A stretch of 64,000 bases of DNA, taken from NCBI RefSeq assembly GCF_014395975.1, contig NZ_CP060714.1, forward strand, positions 2,728,001 to 2,792,000. The letters are read 5' to 3'. The first letter of the stretch is position 1, and each line of letters starts with the position of its first letter. The notes beneath the pieces were generated by a model. It ran no database searches, was not told where the DNA came from, and saw nothing but the letters and a program-made list of their open reading frames with translations. This DNA comes from Diaphorobacter ruginosibacter. Lineage in GTDB: Bacteria; Pseudomonadota; Gammaproteobacteria; Burkholderiales; Burkholderiaceae_C. The position numbers were made by a program, and so were the translations under genes. Shown in pieces: positions 42,111 through 51,994 of this stretch.

Positions 42111-44017
42111 GCTGGGCGGTTGAATCGACCGGAGCGCTGGACGGCGCGCACGGGAGTGCGCCCGGAAGCTGGCCGCCCGCCGTGCCGACATCGCACGGCC
42201 TGATCACGCGGATCGACCGGCTGCTGGGCGGCTTCGTGGAAATCGTGGCCGCCGCGCTGGTGCTGGCGGACATCGTCGTTCTGCTCGCGGGCGTGGTCGC
42301 GCGCTTCGTGTTCCACCAGCCGCTCGTATGGTCGGATGAGCTCGCATCGATGCTGTTCATCTGGCTGGCGATGCTGGGCGCCGTGATTGCCCTGCGCCGC
42401 GGCGAGCACATGCGCATGACGGCCGCCGTGACGCGCATGGGGCCGCAGCGGCGCGCGGTGTTCGAGGCCCTCGCGCAATGCGCCTCCATCGCCTTTCTCG
42501 CGCTGACGATCTGGCCGGCGTGGGAATATGCGTCGGAGGAGCGCTTCATCACCACCTCGGCGCTCGAGATATCGAACGCCTGGCGCGCCGCCGCCCTGCC
42601 CACCGGCATCATGCTGATGCTCGCATTTGCCGCCATGCGCCTGCTGCGCGAGACCTCCCTTGGCAGCGTGACCAAGGCCGCGCTGATCACCGCGATCATC
42701 CTCGGGGGCTTCTGGATGGGCGCGAGCGTCTTCGAAGACCTGGGCCGCTGGAACCTGCTGATCTTCTTCGTGGGAGTGGGTGCGGGATGCGTCTTCTCGG
42801 GCATACCGATCGCCTTTGCCTTCGGGCTCGCTTCGCTCGGCTACCTGTCGCTCGGGACCACCACAGGCCTCTCGGTGATCATCGGGCGCATGGACGAAGG
42901 CATGTCGCACCTCATTCTGCTGGCCGTTCCATTGTTCGTCTTCCTGGGCCTGCTCATCGAGATGACGGGCATGGCCAAGGCCATGGTCAATTTCCTGGCC
43001 GGCATGCTCGGGCATGTCAAGGGCGGCCTGTCCTACGTGCTGGTGGGAGCGATGTACCTGGTCTCCGGCATCTCGGGATCGAAGGCGGCGGACATGGCGG
43101 CGATCGCACCCGCACTGTTCCCCGAAATGAAGAAACGCGGCGCCGACGAGGGAGACCTCGTAGCTCTGCTGTCCGCCACCGGGGCCCAGACTGAGACGGT
43201 TCCGCCCAGCCTGGTGCTGATCACCATCGGCTCGGTCACGGGCGTGTCGATTGCGGCGCTGTTCACGGGCGGGCTGCTGCCGGCCGTCGTCCTGGGAGCG
43301 ATGCTGTGCGGGGTGGTCTGGAAGCGCAGCCGCGGCGAGCAGCTCGGAAACGTGGAGAAGCTGTGCTGGAGCAAGATCGCGGGCCTCGCGGCCTACGCCC
43401 TGCCCGCACTGGCGTTGCCCTTCGTGATCCGGGCTGCGGTGGTCGAGGGCATCGCCACGGCCACCGAGGTGTCCACCATCGGCATTGCCTACGCTGTCAT
43501 CGCCGGGCTCACGTTCTACCGCCAGTTCGACTGGAAACGGCTCCTGCCCATGCTCGTGTCGACGGCCTCTCTCTCGGGAGCGATCCTGCTGATCATCGGC
43601 ACAGCAACGGCCATGGCCTGGGGTCTCACCCAATCGGGCTTCTCGAGTTCGCTCGCAAGCGCGATGGGAGGACTGCCCGGCGGCGCGGCGATGTTCATGG
43701 TGGTATCGATGGTCGCGTTCATCTTTCTGGGCGCCGTGCTGGAAGGCATTCCCGCCGTGGTGCTGTTCGGCCCCCTGCTGTTCCCGATCGCCAGGCAGTT
43801 GGGCATCCACGAGGTGCACTATTCCATGGTGGTGATCCTCTCGATGGGATTGGGTCTCTTCGCGCCGCCTCTGGGCGTGGGCTACTACTCGGCCTGTGCC
43901 ATCGGCCGCGTGAACCCCGACAAGGGCATCCGGCCCATGCTGGGCTACATGCTCGCGTTGCTGATCGGCACCGCGCTGGTGGCGGCCGTGCCCTGGCTGT
44001 CCATCGGATTCCTGTAG
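42107..44017 (+). CDS. TRAP transporter fused small and large membrane subunits (DctQM)
   Basis: 636 residues with about 16-17 membrane helices. Residues ~35-190 are the four-helix DctQ part (VVARFVFHQPLVWSDELASMLFIWLAMLGAVIALRRGEHMRM). The remainder is DctM: VPLFVFLGLLIEMTGMAKAMVNFL, SGISGSKAADMAAIAPALFPEMKKRG and GVGYYSACAIGRVNPDKGIRPM. Transport is Na+- or H+-coupled. Fused QM proteins occur in several TRAP families. It is the last gene of the operon. Confidence 0.93.
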   Translation: MSWAVESTGALDGAHGSAPGSWPPAVPTSHGLITRIDRLLGGFVEIVAAALVLADIVVLLAGVVARFVFHQPLVWSDELASMLFIWLAMLGAVIALRRGEHMRMTAAVTRMGPQRRAVFEALAQCASIAFLALTIWPAWEYASEERFITTSALEISNAWRAAALPTGIMLMLAFAAMRLLRETSLGSVTKAALITAIILGGFWMGASVFEDLGRWNLLIFFVGVGAGCVFSGIPIAFAFGLASLGYLSLGTTTGLSVIIGRMDEGMSHLILLAVPLFVFLGLLIEMTGMAKAMVNFLAGMLGHVKGGLSYVLVGAMYLVSGISGSKAADMAAIAPALFPEMKKRGADEGDLVALLSATGAQTETVPPSLVLITIGSVTGVSIAALFTGGLLPAVVLGAMLCGVVWKRSRGEQLGNVEKLCWSKIAGLAAYALPALALPFVIRAAVVEGIATATEVSTIGIAYAVIAGLTFYRQFDWKRLLPMLVSTASLSGAILLIIGTATAMAWGLTQSGFSSSLASAMGGLPGGAAMFMVVSMVAFIFLGAVLEGIPAVVLFGPLLFPIARQLGIHEVHYSMVVILSMGLGLFAPPLGVGYYSACAIGRVNPDKGIRPMLGYMLALLIGTALVAAVPWLSIGFL

Positions 44018-44114
44018 CCGGCGGTGCAGGTCGTGGCCGCACGCCCATAATCCAACGGTCTGGAGGGTTCATGACAGCCGTTGGAACAACACCTGCACCG
44101 AGGAGCGCGTACGC

Positions 44115-45002
44115 ATGGAGCTGAGGCATTTGCGATGTTTCGTCGCCGTCGCCGAAGAATTGCATTTCGGCAAGGCGGCAGAGCGCCTGCACCTGTCCCA
44201 GCCTCCTGTCAGCCTCGCCATCAAGGAGCTGGAATCCGAGCTCGGGGTGATGCTTTTCGAGCGCACTTCAAGGCGCATCTCCCTCACGCGCATCGGCGAG
44301 GAGATGCTCAAGGAGGCCCGCACGGCGCTCGCGTCCGCGGAGGCCATGAGGCGGCTGGCCAAGGACGAGTGCATGGGCACCACCGGCACGATCTCCATCG
44401 CCTTTATCAGCCTCGCGGCCTACGCCTTTCTTCCCGACCTGCTGCGCGAGTTCAGCAGTGCCTATCCGCGCGTGAAGGTGCAACTGCGCGAAAGCACGAC
44501 GGATCGCATCATCGAGGACCTGGAGCAGGGCCGGCTCGACCTGGGCTTCGGGTTCCTCACGCCGCAGCAGCCCGCCGCCATCGCCAACGAGATCCTGCTG
44601 CGCGAGCCACTGGTCGTCGCCCTGCCCGCGGGACACCCGCAGGCTTCGCGCAAGGCCATCGACCTGCGCGATCTCGCGAATGAAAACTTCCTTGGCTTCG
44701 AGCGCTACTACGGCCCGCTGATGTTCGACGCCATCGTCGCCACCTGCATGCGCCACGGCTTCAGCCCGAGGATGTTTCCTGCGACGCAGATGCACACGAT
44801 CGTGAGCCTGGTCTCCGGCGGGCTGGGCGTCGCGCTCGTTCCCGCCTGCGTGACGGTCCAGCGGCGCGAAGGCGTCACGTACCGTCCAATGCTGGGCGAG
44901 AAGACCTACGTGGAGACCTGCGCCATGTGGCGCCAGGCCCATCAATCGCCGGTGCTGCTGGCCTTTCTGAAGCTCATGGCCGAACGGCAGTCCTCTGCGT
45001 GA
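44115..45002 (+). CDS. LysR-family transcriptional regulator
   Basis: 295 residues. The helix-turn-helix MELRHLRCFVAVAEELHFGKAAERLHLSQPPVSLAIKELE belongs to the CatR/BenM-like LysR branch. The effector domain opens TISIAFISLAAYAFLPDLLREF. It is 97 bp after the TRAP operon on the same strand; such placement suggests it controls the DUF296-thiolase-TRAP genes, possibly through the palindrome at 36275. Confidence 0.9.
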   Translation: MELRHLRCFVAVAEELHFGKAAERLHLSQPPVSLAIKELESELGVMLFERTSRRISLTRIGEEMLKEARTALASAEAMRRLAKDECMGTTGTISIAFISLAAYAFLPDLLREFSSAYPRVKVQLRESTTDRIIEDLEQGRLDLGFGFLTPQQPAAIANEILLREPLVVALPAGHPQASRKAIDLRDLANENFLGFERYYGPLMFDAIVATCMRHGFSPRMFPATQMHTIVSLVSGGLGVALVPACVTVQRREGVTYRPMLGEKTYVETCAMWRQAHQSPVLLAFLKLMAERQSSA

Positions 45003-45129
45003 CGGCTGCCGGGCAGAATTCCTGACACGTTCCTTCCGCCCGCGCCGGGAGTGCCGCATACGGGCGTACAGTTGCGGGTTCGCCTTTTTCTGCCTGCCCT
45101 TCCTTTTTCCTGCTCTCCTTTTTCGCGCC

Positions 45130-47091
45130 ATGACCGAGCCCCTCGACTGGCTTCCCGACGGAACCCCCTTCAGCCAACGCTTCAACGACCGCTACCACAG
45201 CGATGTCAACCACGGACTCGACCAGGCGCGCGACGTCTTCATGCGTGGCTGCGGGCTGCCCGAGGCCTGGGCCCACCAGCCGCAGTGGCGCATCCTCGAA
45301 ACCGGTTTCGGGCTGGGACTCAATTTCCTCGTCACCTGGAAGGCCTGGAGGGAGGACCCGGCGCGCTGCGGCGTGCTGCATTTCACCTCCTGCGAGGCGT
45401 GGCCCGTCAGCGCCGACGATCTCCTGCGAGCGACGCCGCAGGAACTCGGGCCGCTCGCCCAGGAGCTGAGCGCCCAGTTCTTCGGCCTGCTGCCCGGCGT
45501 GCACCGCCTCTCGTTCGATGCAGGCCGGGTACTGCTGACGCTGTGCATCGGCGATGCACAGGCCATGCTGCGCCAGCAGTCACCGCGCGCGGACAGCGTG
45601 TATCTCGACGGGTTCAGCCCCAAGGTCAACCCCGAACTCTGGAATGTGCATCTGTTCAAGGCCGTTGCGCGCTGCTGCCATCGCGGCACGCGGCTTGCCA
45701 CCTGGACCATCGCACGCGCGGTGCGTGACGACCTCGCACAGTGCGGGTTCGAGGTGCAGAAGGTGCCCGGCGTGCCGCCCAAGCGCGACAACCTGCAGGC
45801 CACCTACAACCCGCGCTGGCAGCCCCGCGAGCGGCGCGACAGGCGCGAGGCCCTGCCGGACGTGGCGTGGGACACCACAGGTACGCAGCCCATGCATTGC
45901 ATGGTCATCGGCGCGGGCCTGGCCGGCAGTGCCTGCGCGGCAAGTCTTGCACGGCGCGGCTGGCAGGTCACGGTCATCGATGCCGCCACGGCTGCGGCAG
46001 GCGCTTCAGGCTTGCCCGCCGGCATTTTTGCGCCCCATGTCTCGCCCGACGACAGCGTGCTCTCGCGGCTTTCCCGCGCGGGCGTGCGTGCCACGCTGCA
46101 GGCGCTGCAGCCCTTGCAGCGAGGCATGGACTGGGACGAGTGCGGCGTGCTTGAGAACCGCATCGATCATTCGCCCGGCATTCCGCCAGGGTGGACCACG
46201 GATGCCCGCAGCGCGGGCGCCGACTGGAGCCGCCCCGCCTCGGCATCGCAGTGCACCGACAACGGGCTGCCCGCCGACGCCACCGCATGCTGGCATGTGC
46301 GCGCAGGCTGGGTCAGACCGCCACGGCTCGTCACGCACCAACTCGCACACCCCGGCATTCGCCTTCTGCAACATGCCAGAGTGGCCCGGGTGGACCGGCT
46401 CAGCCGGAACCACGACGGCCCTGCCCCGTGGCAAGCGCTGGACGACCAGGGGCAGACCATCGCAACGGCCGACCTGGTCATCGTCACCGCCGGCTTCGAC
46501 AGCCACCAACTGCTGGCACGGCGCTGGCCGCTGCAGGCCCTGCGCGGCCAGATCAGCTGGGGAGCGCATGCCCGGCAGGTGCCGGCCACGCCCTGGCCTC
46601 ACGCCCCGGTGAACGGCCATGGCAACCTCGTGCCCGCCTTTCCCCTTGGGGACGACCATCCCTCGGACCTTGGCTGGGTGCTGGGCTCGACCTTCGAGCG
46701 CGACGTGTCCGAACTGCCACCGTCTTCCGAGGAGCGGGCGGCGGCGCATGCCGCCAATTTCGAGAAGCTGCGGGCACTGGTGCCCAGGCTGGCCGAGGCG
46801 CTGCAGCCCTCGTTCGCCGCAGCGCAGTCATCCGGACAGCCACCGGACGAAGAAATGGGCGCCGTGCGCCACTGGTCTGCCGTGCGCTGTGCATCGCACG
46901 ACCGCCTGCCCATCGTGGGCCCGGTCGATCATGCACGGCTGCCGGGCCTGTGGGTCTCCACCGCCATGGGCTCGCGCGGGCTCACGCTGTCCGTGCTGTG
47001 CGCTGAGCTGCTGGCGGCACGGCTGCACAACGAGCCGCTGCCGCTGGAGTCCAGGCTGGCCCAGTTGCTCAGCAGCGAACGCCAGGGCTGA
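45130..47091 (+). CDS. mnmC: Bifunctional tRNA mnm5s2U biosynthesis protein MnmC
   Basis: 653 residues. The N-terminal MnmD methyltransferase (about 1-240) has PFSQRFNDRYHS and the SAM motif LETGFGLGLNFL, with D-G-F-S-P-K-V-N-P-E-L-W. The C-terminal FAD-dependent oxidoreductase (about 255-653) starts MVIGAGLAGSACAASLARRGW and ends near WVSTAMGSRGLTLSVLCAELLAARL. MnmC removes the carboxymethyl group of cmnm5U34 and methylates the product at the tRNA wobble base. It stands alone. Confidence 0.95.
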   Translation: MTEPLDWLPDGTPFSQRFNDRYHSDVNHGLDQARDVFMRGCGLPEAWAHQPQWRILETGFGLGLNFLVTWKAWREDPARCGVLHFTSCEAWPVSADDLLRATPQELGPLAQELSAQFFGLLPGVHRLSFDAGRVLLTLCIGDAQAMLRQQSPRADSVYLDGFSPKVNPELWNVHLFKAVARCCHRGTRLATWTIARAVRDDLAQCGFEVQKVPGVPPKRDNLQATYNPRWQPRERRDRREALPDVAWDTTGTQPMHCMVIGAGLAGSACAASLARRGWQVTVIDAATAAAGASGLPAGIFAPHVSPDDSVLSRLSRAGVRATLQALQPLQRGMDWDECGVLENRIDHSPGIPPGWTTDARSAGADWSRPASASQCTDNGLPADATACWHVRAGWVRPPRLVTHQLAHPGIRLLQHARVARVDRLSRNHDGPAPWQALDDQGQTIATADLVIVTAGFDSHQLLARRWPLQALRGQISWGAHARQVPATPWPHAPVNGHGNLVPAFPLGDDHPSDLGWVLGSTFERDVSELPPSSEERAAAHAANFEKLRALVPRLAEALQPSFAAAQSSGQPPDEEMGAVRHWSAVRCASHDRLPIVGPVDHARLPGLWVSTAMGSRGLTLSVLCAELLAARLHNEPLPLESRLAQLLSSERQG

Positions 47092-47273
47092 CGACAGACG
47101 GGCTCGTTGACGCCAGCTCTGATCGCAACGGAAATGACCGCAGCGCATTTGTTATGTCATTTTTTGCATATATGACTAAGCAAATATTCGTTTGAAATAT
47201 TAAGACCGACTTTTACAGTCTAGGGCATGGCGTCAATCCAGACGCGTAGAAGCGACCTATCGCCTGCCCCACC
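47092..47273 (+). promoter_or_regulatory. AT-rich promoter region of the cysI operon
   Basis: After mnmC the sequence becomes AT-rich at 47140-47220, with TTGCATATATGACT and an AATATTCGTTTGAAATATT dyad-like segment. This fits a CysB-dependent promoter, which needs an AT-rich activation site upstream of the -35 region. CysB sites are too degenerate to call precisely by eye. No gene is seen here. Confidence 0.35.
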
Positions 47274-49121
47274 ATGTACCAATACACAGAGTTCGACAAG
47301 CAGTTCATCAGCCTCCGCGCCGAGCAGTACCGCGACCAGCTGGAGCGTTTTCAGGCCGGAAAGATCACGAACGACGAGTTCAAGCCGCTGCGCCTGCAGA
47401 ATGGCTGGTATGTGCAGCGCTACGCGCCAATGCTGCGCGTGGCCGTGCCCTACGGCGAGCTCTCCAGCACCCAGCTGCGCGTGCTGGCCAAGGTAGCGCG
47501 CGAATATGACCAGCCCGACGCGGCGCTGCTGGCCGAGGCCCAGGCCACACAGGAAAAGCTGGGAGACATCCCGCTCGCCGATGGCCGCCGTATCGGCACC
47601 GTGCTCAAGCACGGCTACGGCCACTTCACGACCCGCACCAATGTGCAATTCAACTGGATTCCGCTCGACAAGAGCGCGGACGTGATGGATCTGCTGGCTT
47701 CCGTCCAGCTGCACGGCATCCAGACCAGCGGCAACTGCATCCGCAACATCACCACCGACGCGCTGGCGGGTATTGCGGAAGATGAAATCGTCGATCCGCG
47801 CCCCTACTCGGAAATCCTGCGCCAGTGGAGCACGCTGCACCCCGAGTTCTCGTTCCTGCCGCGCAAGTTCAAGCTCTCGCTCAATGGCGCCAAGGAAGAC
47901 CGCGCCGCGCTCGGCTGGTATGACACCGGACTGCAGCTCGTGAAGAACGAAGCGGGCGAAATCGGCTTCAAGGTGCGCGTGGGCGGCGGCATGGGCCGCA
48001 CTCCGGTGATCAGCCCCGTGCTGCGCGAGTTCCTGCCATGGAACCAGATCATGAATTACCTCGAAGCGGTGATTCGCGTCTACAACCGCTATGGCCGCCG
48101 CGACAACCTGTGGAAGGCCCGCATCAAGATCCTCGTGAAAAGCGAAGGGCAGAGCTACATCGATCAGGTGGAAGAAGAGTTCCGCTCCATCGTCGAAGAC
48201 GAAGGCGGCCCGCACACCATCACGCAGGCTGAATTCGACCGCGTGGCGGCCAACTTCAAGGAGCCCGAACTCGACCTCTCGCCCTCCGATGCCGAGGCCG
48301 AAACCCTGGCCCTGCTGCGCACCGCGAGCAACGAGAACAGCGACTTCGGCCGCTGGCTGCACAGCAATGTGCTGCCGCACCGCCTGCCTCAGCTGCGCGC
48401 CGTGGTGCTGTCGTTCAAGCGCCTGGGCTATGCGCCCGGCGATGCGACGGCCGACCAGATGGATGCCGCCGCCGACCTCGCCGACAGGTTCTCGCACGGC
48501 GAGCTGCGCGTGACCCATGAGCAGAACCTGATGCTGCCCTGGGTGCGCCGCGACCAGTTGCCCGAGCTGTACAAGGCGGCGAAGGCACTGGGCCTCGCCA
48601 AGGCCAACATCGGCCTGCTGACCGACATGATCGCCTGCCCCGGCGGGGATTTCTGCTCGCTCGCCAATGCCCGCAGCCTGCCGATCGCCGAGGCGATCAC
48701 CGAGCGCTACCAGGACCTGGACGAGCTGTGGGACCTGGGCGAGATCGACCTGCACATCAGCGGTTGCATCAACTCCTGCGGCCACCACCACAGCGGCCAC
48801 ATCGGCATCCTCGGCGTCGACAAGGACGGCAAGGAGTGGTACCAGATCACGCTGGGCGGCGCGGACGGAACCCATCTCTCCGGTCCCGCCACGCCCGGCA
48901 AGATCATCGGCCCGTCGTTCAGCGCGGCCGAAGTGCCCGGCGTGATCGAGGCACTGCTGCAGACCTACCGCGACCAGCGCGAAGCCCTGCCGCATGACAC
49001 GGCCCGCGCCGCCCACGGCCAGAAGCACGAGAACTTCATCGACACCGTGCGCCGCATCGGCATCGAGCCCTTCAAGGCCGCCGCCAACGCCGTGCGCCAG
49101 AACGCTCACGCCGCCGCGTGA
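47274..49121 (+). CDS. cysI: Sulfite reductase hemoprotein CysI (nitrite/sulfite reductase family)
   Basis: 615 residues. Two ferredoxin-like/siroheme domains are present. The [4Fe-4S]-siroheme ligands are Cys455 and Cys461 (CPGGDFC) and Cys498 and Cys502 (CINSC). It reduces sulfite to sulfide with six electrons. TSGNCIRNITTDALAG is the first siroheme-contact segment. No flavoprotein subunit (cysJ) is adjacent, so electrons may come from ferredoxin, as in the single-subunit type. It is first in an operon with DUF934, cysD and cysN. Confidence 0.93.
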   Translation: MYQYTEFDKQFISLRAEQYRDQLERFQAGKITNDEFKPLRLQNGWYVQRYAPMLRVAVPYGELSSTQLRVLAKVAREYDQPDAALLAEAQATQEKLGDIPLADGRRIGTVLKHGYGHFTTRTNVQFNWIPLDKSADVMDLLASVQLHGIQTSGNCIRNITTDALAGIAEDEIVDPRPYSEILRQWSTLHPEFSFLPRKFKLSLNGAKEDRAALGWYDTGLQLVKNEAGEIGFKVRVGGGMGRTPVISPVLREFLPWNQIMNYLEAVIRVYNRYGRRDNLWKARIKILVKSEGQSYIDQVEEEFRSIVEDEGGPHTITQAEFDRVAANFKEPELDLSPSDAEAETLALLRTASNENSDFGRWLHSNVLPHRLPQLRAVVLSFKRLGYAPGDATADQMDAAADLADRFSHGELRVTHEQNLMLPWVRRDQLPELYKAAKALGLAKANIGLLTDMIACPGGDFCSLANARSLPIAEAITERYQDLDELWDLGEIDLHISGCINSCGHHHSGHIGILGVDKDGKEWYQITLGGADGTHLSGPATPGKIIGPSFSAAEVPGVIEALLQTYRDQREALPHDTARAAHGQKHENFIDTVRRIGIEPFKAAANAVRQNAHAAA

Positions 49122-49155
49122 CACGACCCAGAGAACAGACTGCGAAGACAAGACC

Positions 49156-49530
49156 ATGAAAATTCTTGCTGCCAACGAACACCAGCTGCCGGAGTCGGGC
49201 GTCGTCGAACTGCCCAATGACGCCGATCCGCTCGCTCTGGACCTTTCCGGCATCACGCGCATCGACCTGAACTTTCCCAAGTTCACCGACGGCCGTGCAT
49301 TCAGCCAGGCCCGCCTGCTGCGCCAGCGCCGCAAGTTCACGGGCGAGATCCGTGCCACCGGCGACGTATTGATCGACCAGCTGGTACAGATGGCACGCTG
49401 CGGCTTCGACGTGGCTGTGCTGCGCGAGGGCGTGGACGCCTCCGACGCCCAGCGCCAGTTCGAACGCTTTCACGCCTTCTACCAGGGCGACGTGAGCCAC
49501 CCCCTGCCGCACTTCCGCGAAGCCGCCTGA
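49156..49530 (+). CDS. DUF934 family protein of the sulfite reductase operon
   Basis: 124 residues. It matches the DUF934 family found directly after cysI in many proteobacteria: LPNDADPLALDLSGITRIDLNFPKFTDGRAFSQARLLRQRRKF, then GDVLIDQLVQMARCGFDVAVLREG. The function is not established; a role with sulfite reductase is inferred from constant linkage. It starts 35 bp after cysI. Confidence 0.9.
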   Translation: MKILAANEHQLPESGVVELPNDADPLALDLSGITRIDLNFPKFTDGRAFSQARLLRQRRKFTGEIRATGDVLIDQLVQMARCGFDVAVLREGVDASDAQRQFERFHAFYQGDVSHPLPHFREAA

Positions 49531-49557
49531 TCGAACCACCCGACACCGAATCGAACC

Positions 49558-50490
49558 ATGAACGCTCGTACCGAACCCGCGCTGCTCTCGCAACTGAGCA
49601 ACCGCCATCTGGATGCGCTGGAAGAAGAAACCATCTTCGTGCTGCGCGAAGTGGCCGCCGCCTTTGAACGCCCCGCCCTGCTGTTTTCGGGCGGCAAGGA
49701 CTCGCTGGTGATGCTGCGCTGCGCGGAAAAGGCCTTCGGCGCGGGTCGCCTGCCCTACCCGCTGCTGATGATCGACACCGGCCACAACTTCCCCGAGGTG
49801 ACCGATTTCCGCGACTTCCGCGCCAAGGAGCTCGGAGCCGAGCTGATCGTGCGCAGCGTCGAGGATTCGATGGCGCGCGGCACGGTGCGCCTGGCCCATC
49901 CGGGTGAATCGCGGAACGTGCACCAGTCGGTCACGCTGCTCGAGGCCATCGAGGAATTCCGCTTCGACGCGCTGATCGGCGGCGCTCGCCGCGACGAGGA
50001 GAAGGCCCGCGCCAAGGAGCGCATCTTCTCGCACCGCGACAGCTTCGGCCAATGGCAGCCCAAGGCGCAGCGCCCCGAACTGTGGACGCTGTTCAACACG
50101 CGCCTGGCACCCGGAGAGCACTTCCGTGTGTTCCCGATCAGCAACTGGACCGAACTCGACGTGTGGCAGTACATCGACCGCGAGAAGATCGCACTGCCCT
50201 CGATCTACTACACGCACCGCCGCGAAGTGGTCGAGCGCAAGGGCCTGCTCGTGCCCGTGACCGAACTCACACCACCGCGCGACGGCGAGGAAGTGGTGAC
50301 CCGCGACGTGCGCTTTCGCACCGTGGGCGACATCACCTGCACCTGCCCCGTGGAAAGCACGGCAGCAACGGCCGGCGACATCGTGATCGAGACGCTGGCG
50401 GCCGAAGTGAGCGAGCGAGGCGCAACCCGCATGGACGACAAGACCAGCGAAGCCTCCATGGAAAAGCGCAAGAAGGACGGATATTTCTGA
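49558..50490 (+). CDS. cysD: Sulfate adenylyltransferase subunit 2 CysD
   Basis: 310 residues. The PP-loop is LLFSGGKDSLVMLR. MIDTGHNFPEVTDFRD and GGARRDEEKARAKERIFS are characteristic of CysD. With CysN it forms adenosine 5'-phosphosulfate from sulfate and ATP. The stop overlaps the cysN start by one base (TGATG). The usual cysH between DUF934 and cysD is not here; only 27 bp separate those two genes. Confidence 0.96.
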   Translation: MNARTEPALLSQLSNRHLDALEEETIFVLREVAAAFERPALLFSGGKDSLVMLRCAEKAFGAGRLPYPLLMIDTGHNFPEVTDFRDFRAKELGAELIVRSVEDSMARGTVRLAHPGESRNVHQSVTLLEAIEEFRFDALIGGARRDEEKARAKERIFSHRDSFGQWQPKAQRPELWTLFNTRLAPGEHFRVFPISNWTELDVWQYIDREKIALPSIYYTHRREVVERKGLLVPVTELTPPRDGEEVVTRDVRFRTVGDITCTCPVESTAATAGDIVIETLAAEVSERGATRMDDKTSEASMEKRKKDGYF

Positions 50491-51863
50491 TGAGCACCGA
50501 AACGATTGAACGCACACCGCCGCAAGAAGCCGTGACCACACAGCACCATCAACCTCAGGACTCCGCCCTGCGCTTCATCACCTGCGGCAGTGTCGATGAC
50601 GGCAAGTCCACGCTGATCGGCCGCCTGCTGGTGGATACGCGCGCCGTGCTGCAGGACCAGTTCGCGGGCATCACCAAGAGCGGCGAGACGGACCTTGCGC
50701 TGCTCACCGACGGCCTCTCGGCCGAGCGCGAGCAGGGCATCACCATTGACGTGGCCTACCGCTACTTCTCCACCGAACAGCGCAAGTTCATCATCGGCGA
50801 TGCGCCCGGCCACGAGCAGTACACCCGCAACATGGTGACGGCCGCCTCCAGCGCAGACGCCGCCATCGTGCTCGTCGACGCCACCAAGCTCGACTGGAAG
50901 AACCCCGAACTCGACCTGCTGGTGCAGACCCGCCGCCACGCGCTGCTGGCCAACCTGCTGCGCGTGCCCTCGCTGATCTTCGCGGTGAACAAGCTCGATG
51001 CCGTGGAGGAGCCGGCACTCGCCTTCGCCCACATCCGCAAGCAGCTCGCCGCGTTCGCGTACGCCGCAGGCATCACGGTTCGCGCCACGGTGCCGGTTTC
51101 GGCGCTCAAGGGCTACAACGTGGTGGACGCCAAGGCCGGCTGGGCCGGCTACGAAGGCCCGAGCCTGCTGCAGGTCCTGCACACGCTGCCCTCGACGCCC
51201 GCCGACCGCGACCTGCCGCTGGCGTTTCCCGTGCAGTGGGTCGAGAAGTTCTCGTCGTCCGCCGACACGTCCCAGGGCCGCCGCGTCTTCTGGGGCCGCG
51301 TGGCTGCGGGCGAAGCCCGGCCCGGCCAGCAGGTCACGCTGCTGCCGAGCAACCAGACCGCGACCATCGCCCAGGTGCTCGACACCGTGCGCACCCCCTC
51401 GTCCGTGGAAGCCGGAAACAGTGCCGGCATCGTGCTGGACCGCGAGGTCGATGTCTCGCGCGGTGACTGGATCGTGGCCTCCGTCGAGAACACGGATGCG
51501 GCCGACGACGAATTCGACGACGCGCCCGCCACCCAGCCCGCCTGGCCCGGCCAACGCGAAGTGCAGGCCACGGTCGCGTGGATGGACGACGAGCCATTGG
51601 TTCCCGGTCGCGTGTACCTCGCGCAGCACGGCCACCGCTGGATCAAGGCCAAGGTGCGCCGCGTGGTGCACCGCCTCAACATCAACACGCTGGCAGAGGA
51701 AGACGCCGACAGGCTCGAAGCCAATGCCATCGGCCACATCGAACTGCTCCTGCAGGAACCGGCTCCCGTGGGCGCGTTCCAGCAGGCCCGGGTCCTGGGC
51801 TCCCTGATCCTGGTGGACACCGCCAGCCACAAGACGGCGGGAGCCGTGCTGGTGCGCTCCTGA
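50490..51863 (+). CDS. cysN: Sulfate adenylyltransferase subunit 1 (GTPase) CysN
   Basis: 457 residues. EF-Tu-like GTPase: G1 GSVDDGKSTLIGRLL, G2/switch EREQGITIDVAYRYFST, G3 DAPGHEQYTRNM, G4 NKLD. Beta-barrel domains follow. GTP hydrolysis drives APS synthesis by CysD. There is no C-terminal APS kinase (CysC) domain, so reduction would proceed from APS directly or use a separate kinase. It is the last gene of the operon. Confidence 0.96.
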   Translation: MSTETIERTPPQEAVTTQHHQPQDSALRFITCGSVDDGKSTLIGRLLVDTRAVLQDQFAGITKSGETDLALLTDGLSAEREQGITIDVAYRYFSTEQRKFIIGDAPGHEQYTRNMVTAASSADAAIVLVDATKLDWKNPELDLLVQTRRHALLANLLRVPSLIFAVNKLDAVEEPALAFAHIRKQLAAFAYAAGITVRATVPVSALKGYNVVDAKAGWAGYEGPSLLQVLHTLPSTPADRDLPLAFPVQWVEKFSSSADTSQGRRVFWGRVAAGEARPGQQVTLLPSNQTATIAQVLDTVRTPSSVEAGNSAGIVLDREVDVSRGDWIVASVENTDAADDEFDDAPATQPAWPGQREVQATVAWMDDEPLVPGRVYLAQHGHRWIKAKVRRVVHRLNINTLAEEDADRLEANAIGHIELLLQEPAPVGAFQQARVLGSLILVDTASHKTAGAVLVRS

Positions 51864-51994
51864 GCCGTCGCTCCTGTACTGCAACTCAGGACAAATTTCC
51901 CGAGTTACCGTATCGCGGCAAGGGATGCGCGCCACTCTTGTCCCGGTAGCGCCTAAAATCAGGGAATTCCCGAAATAAAAGAACACGTTGCCAC

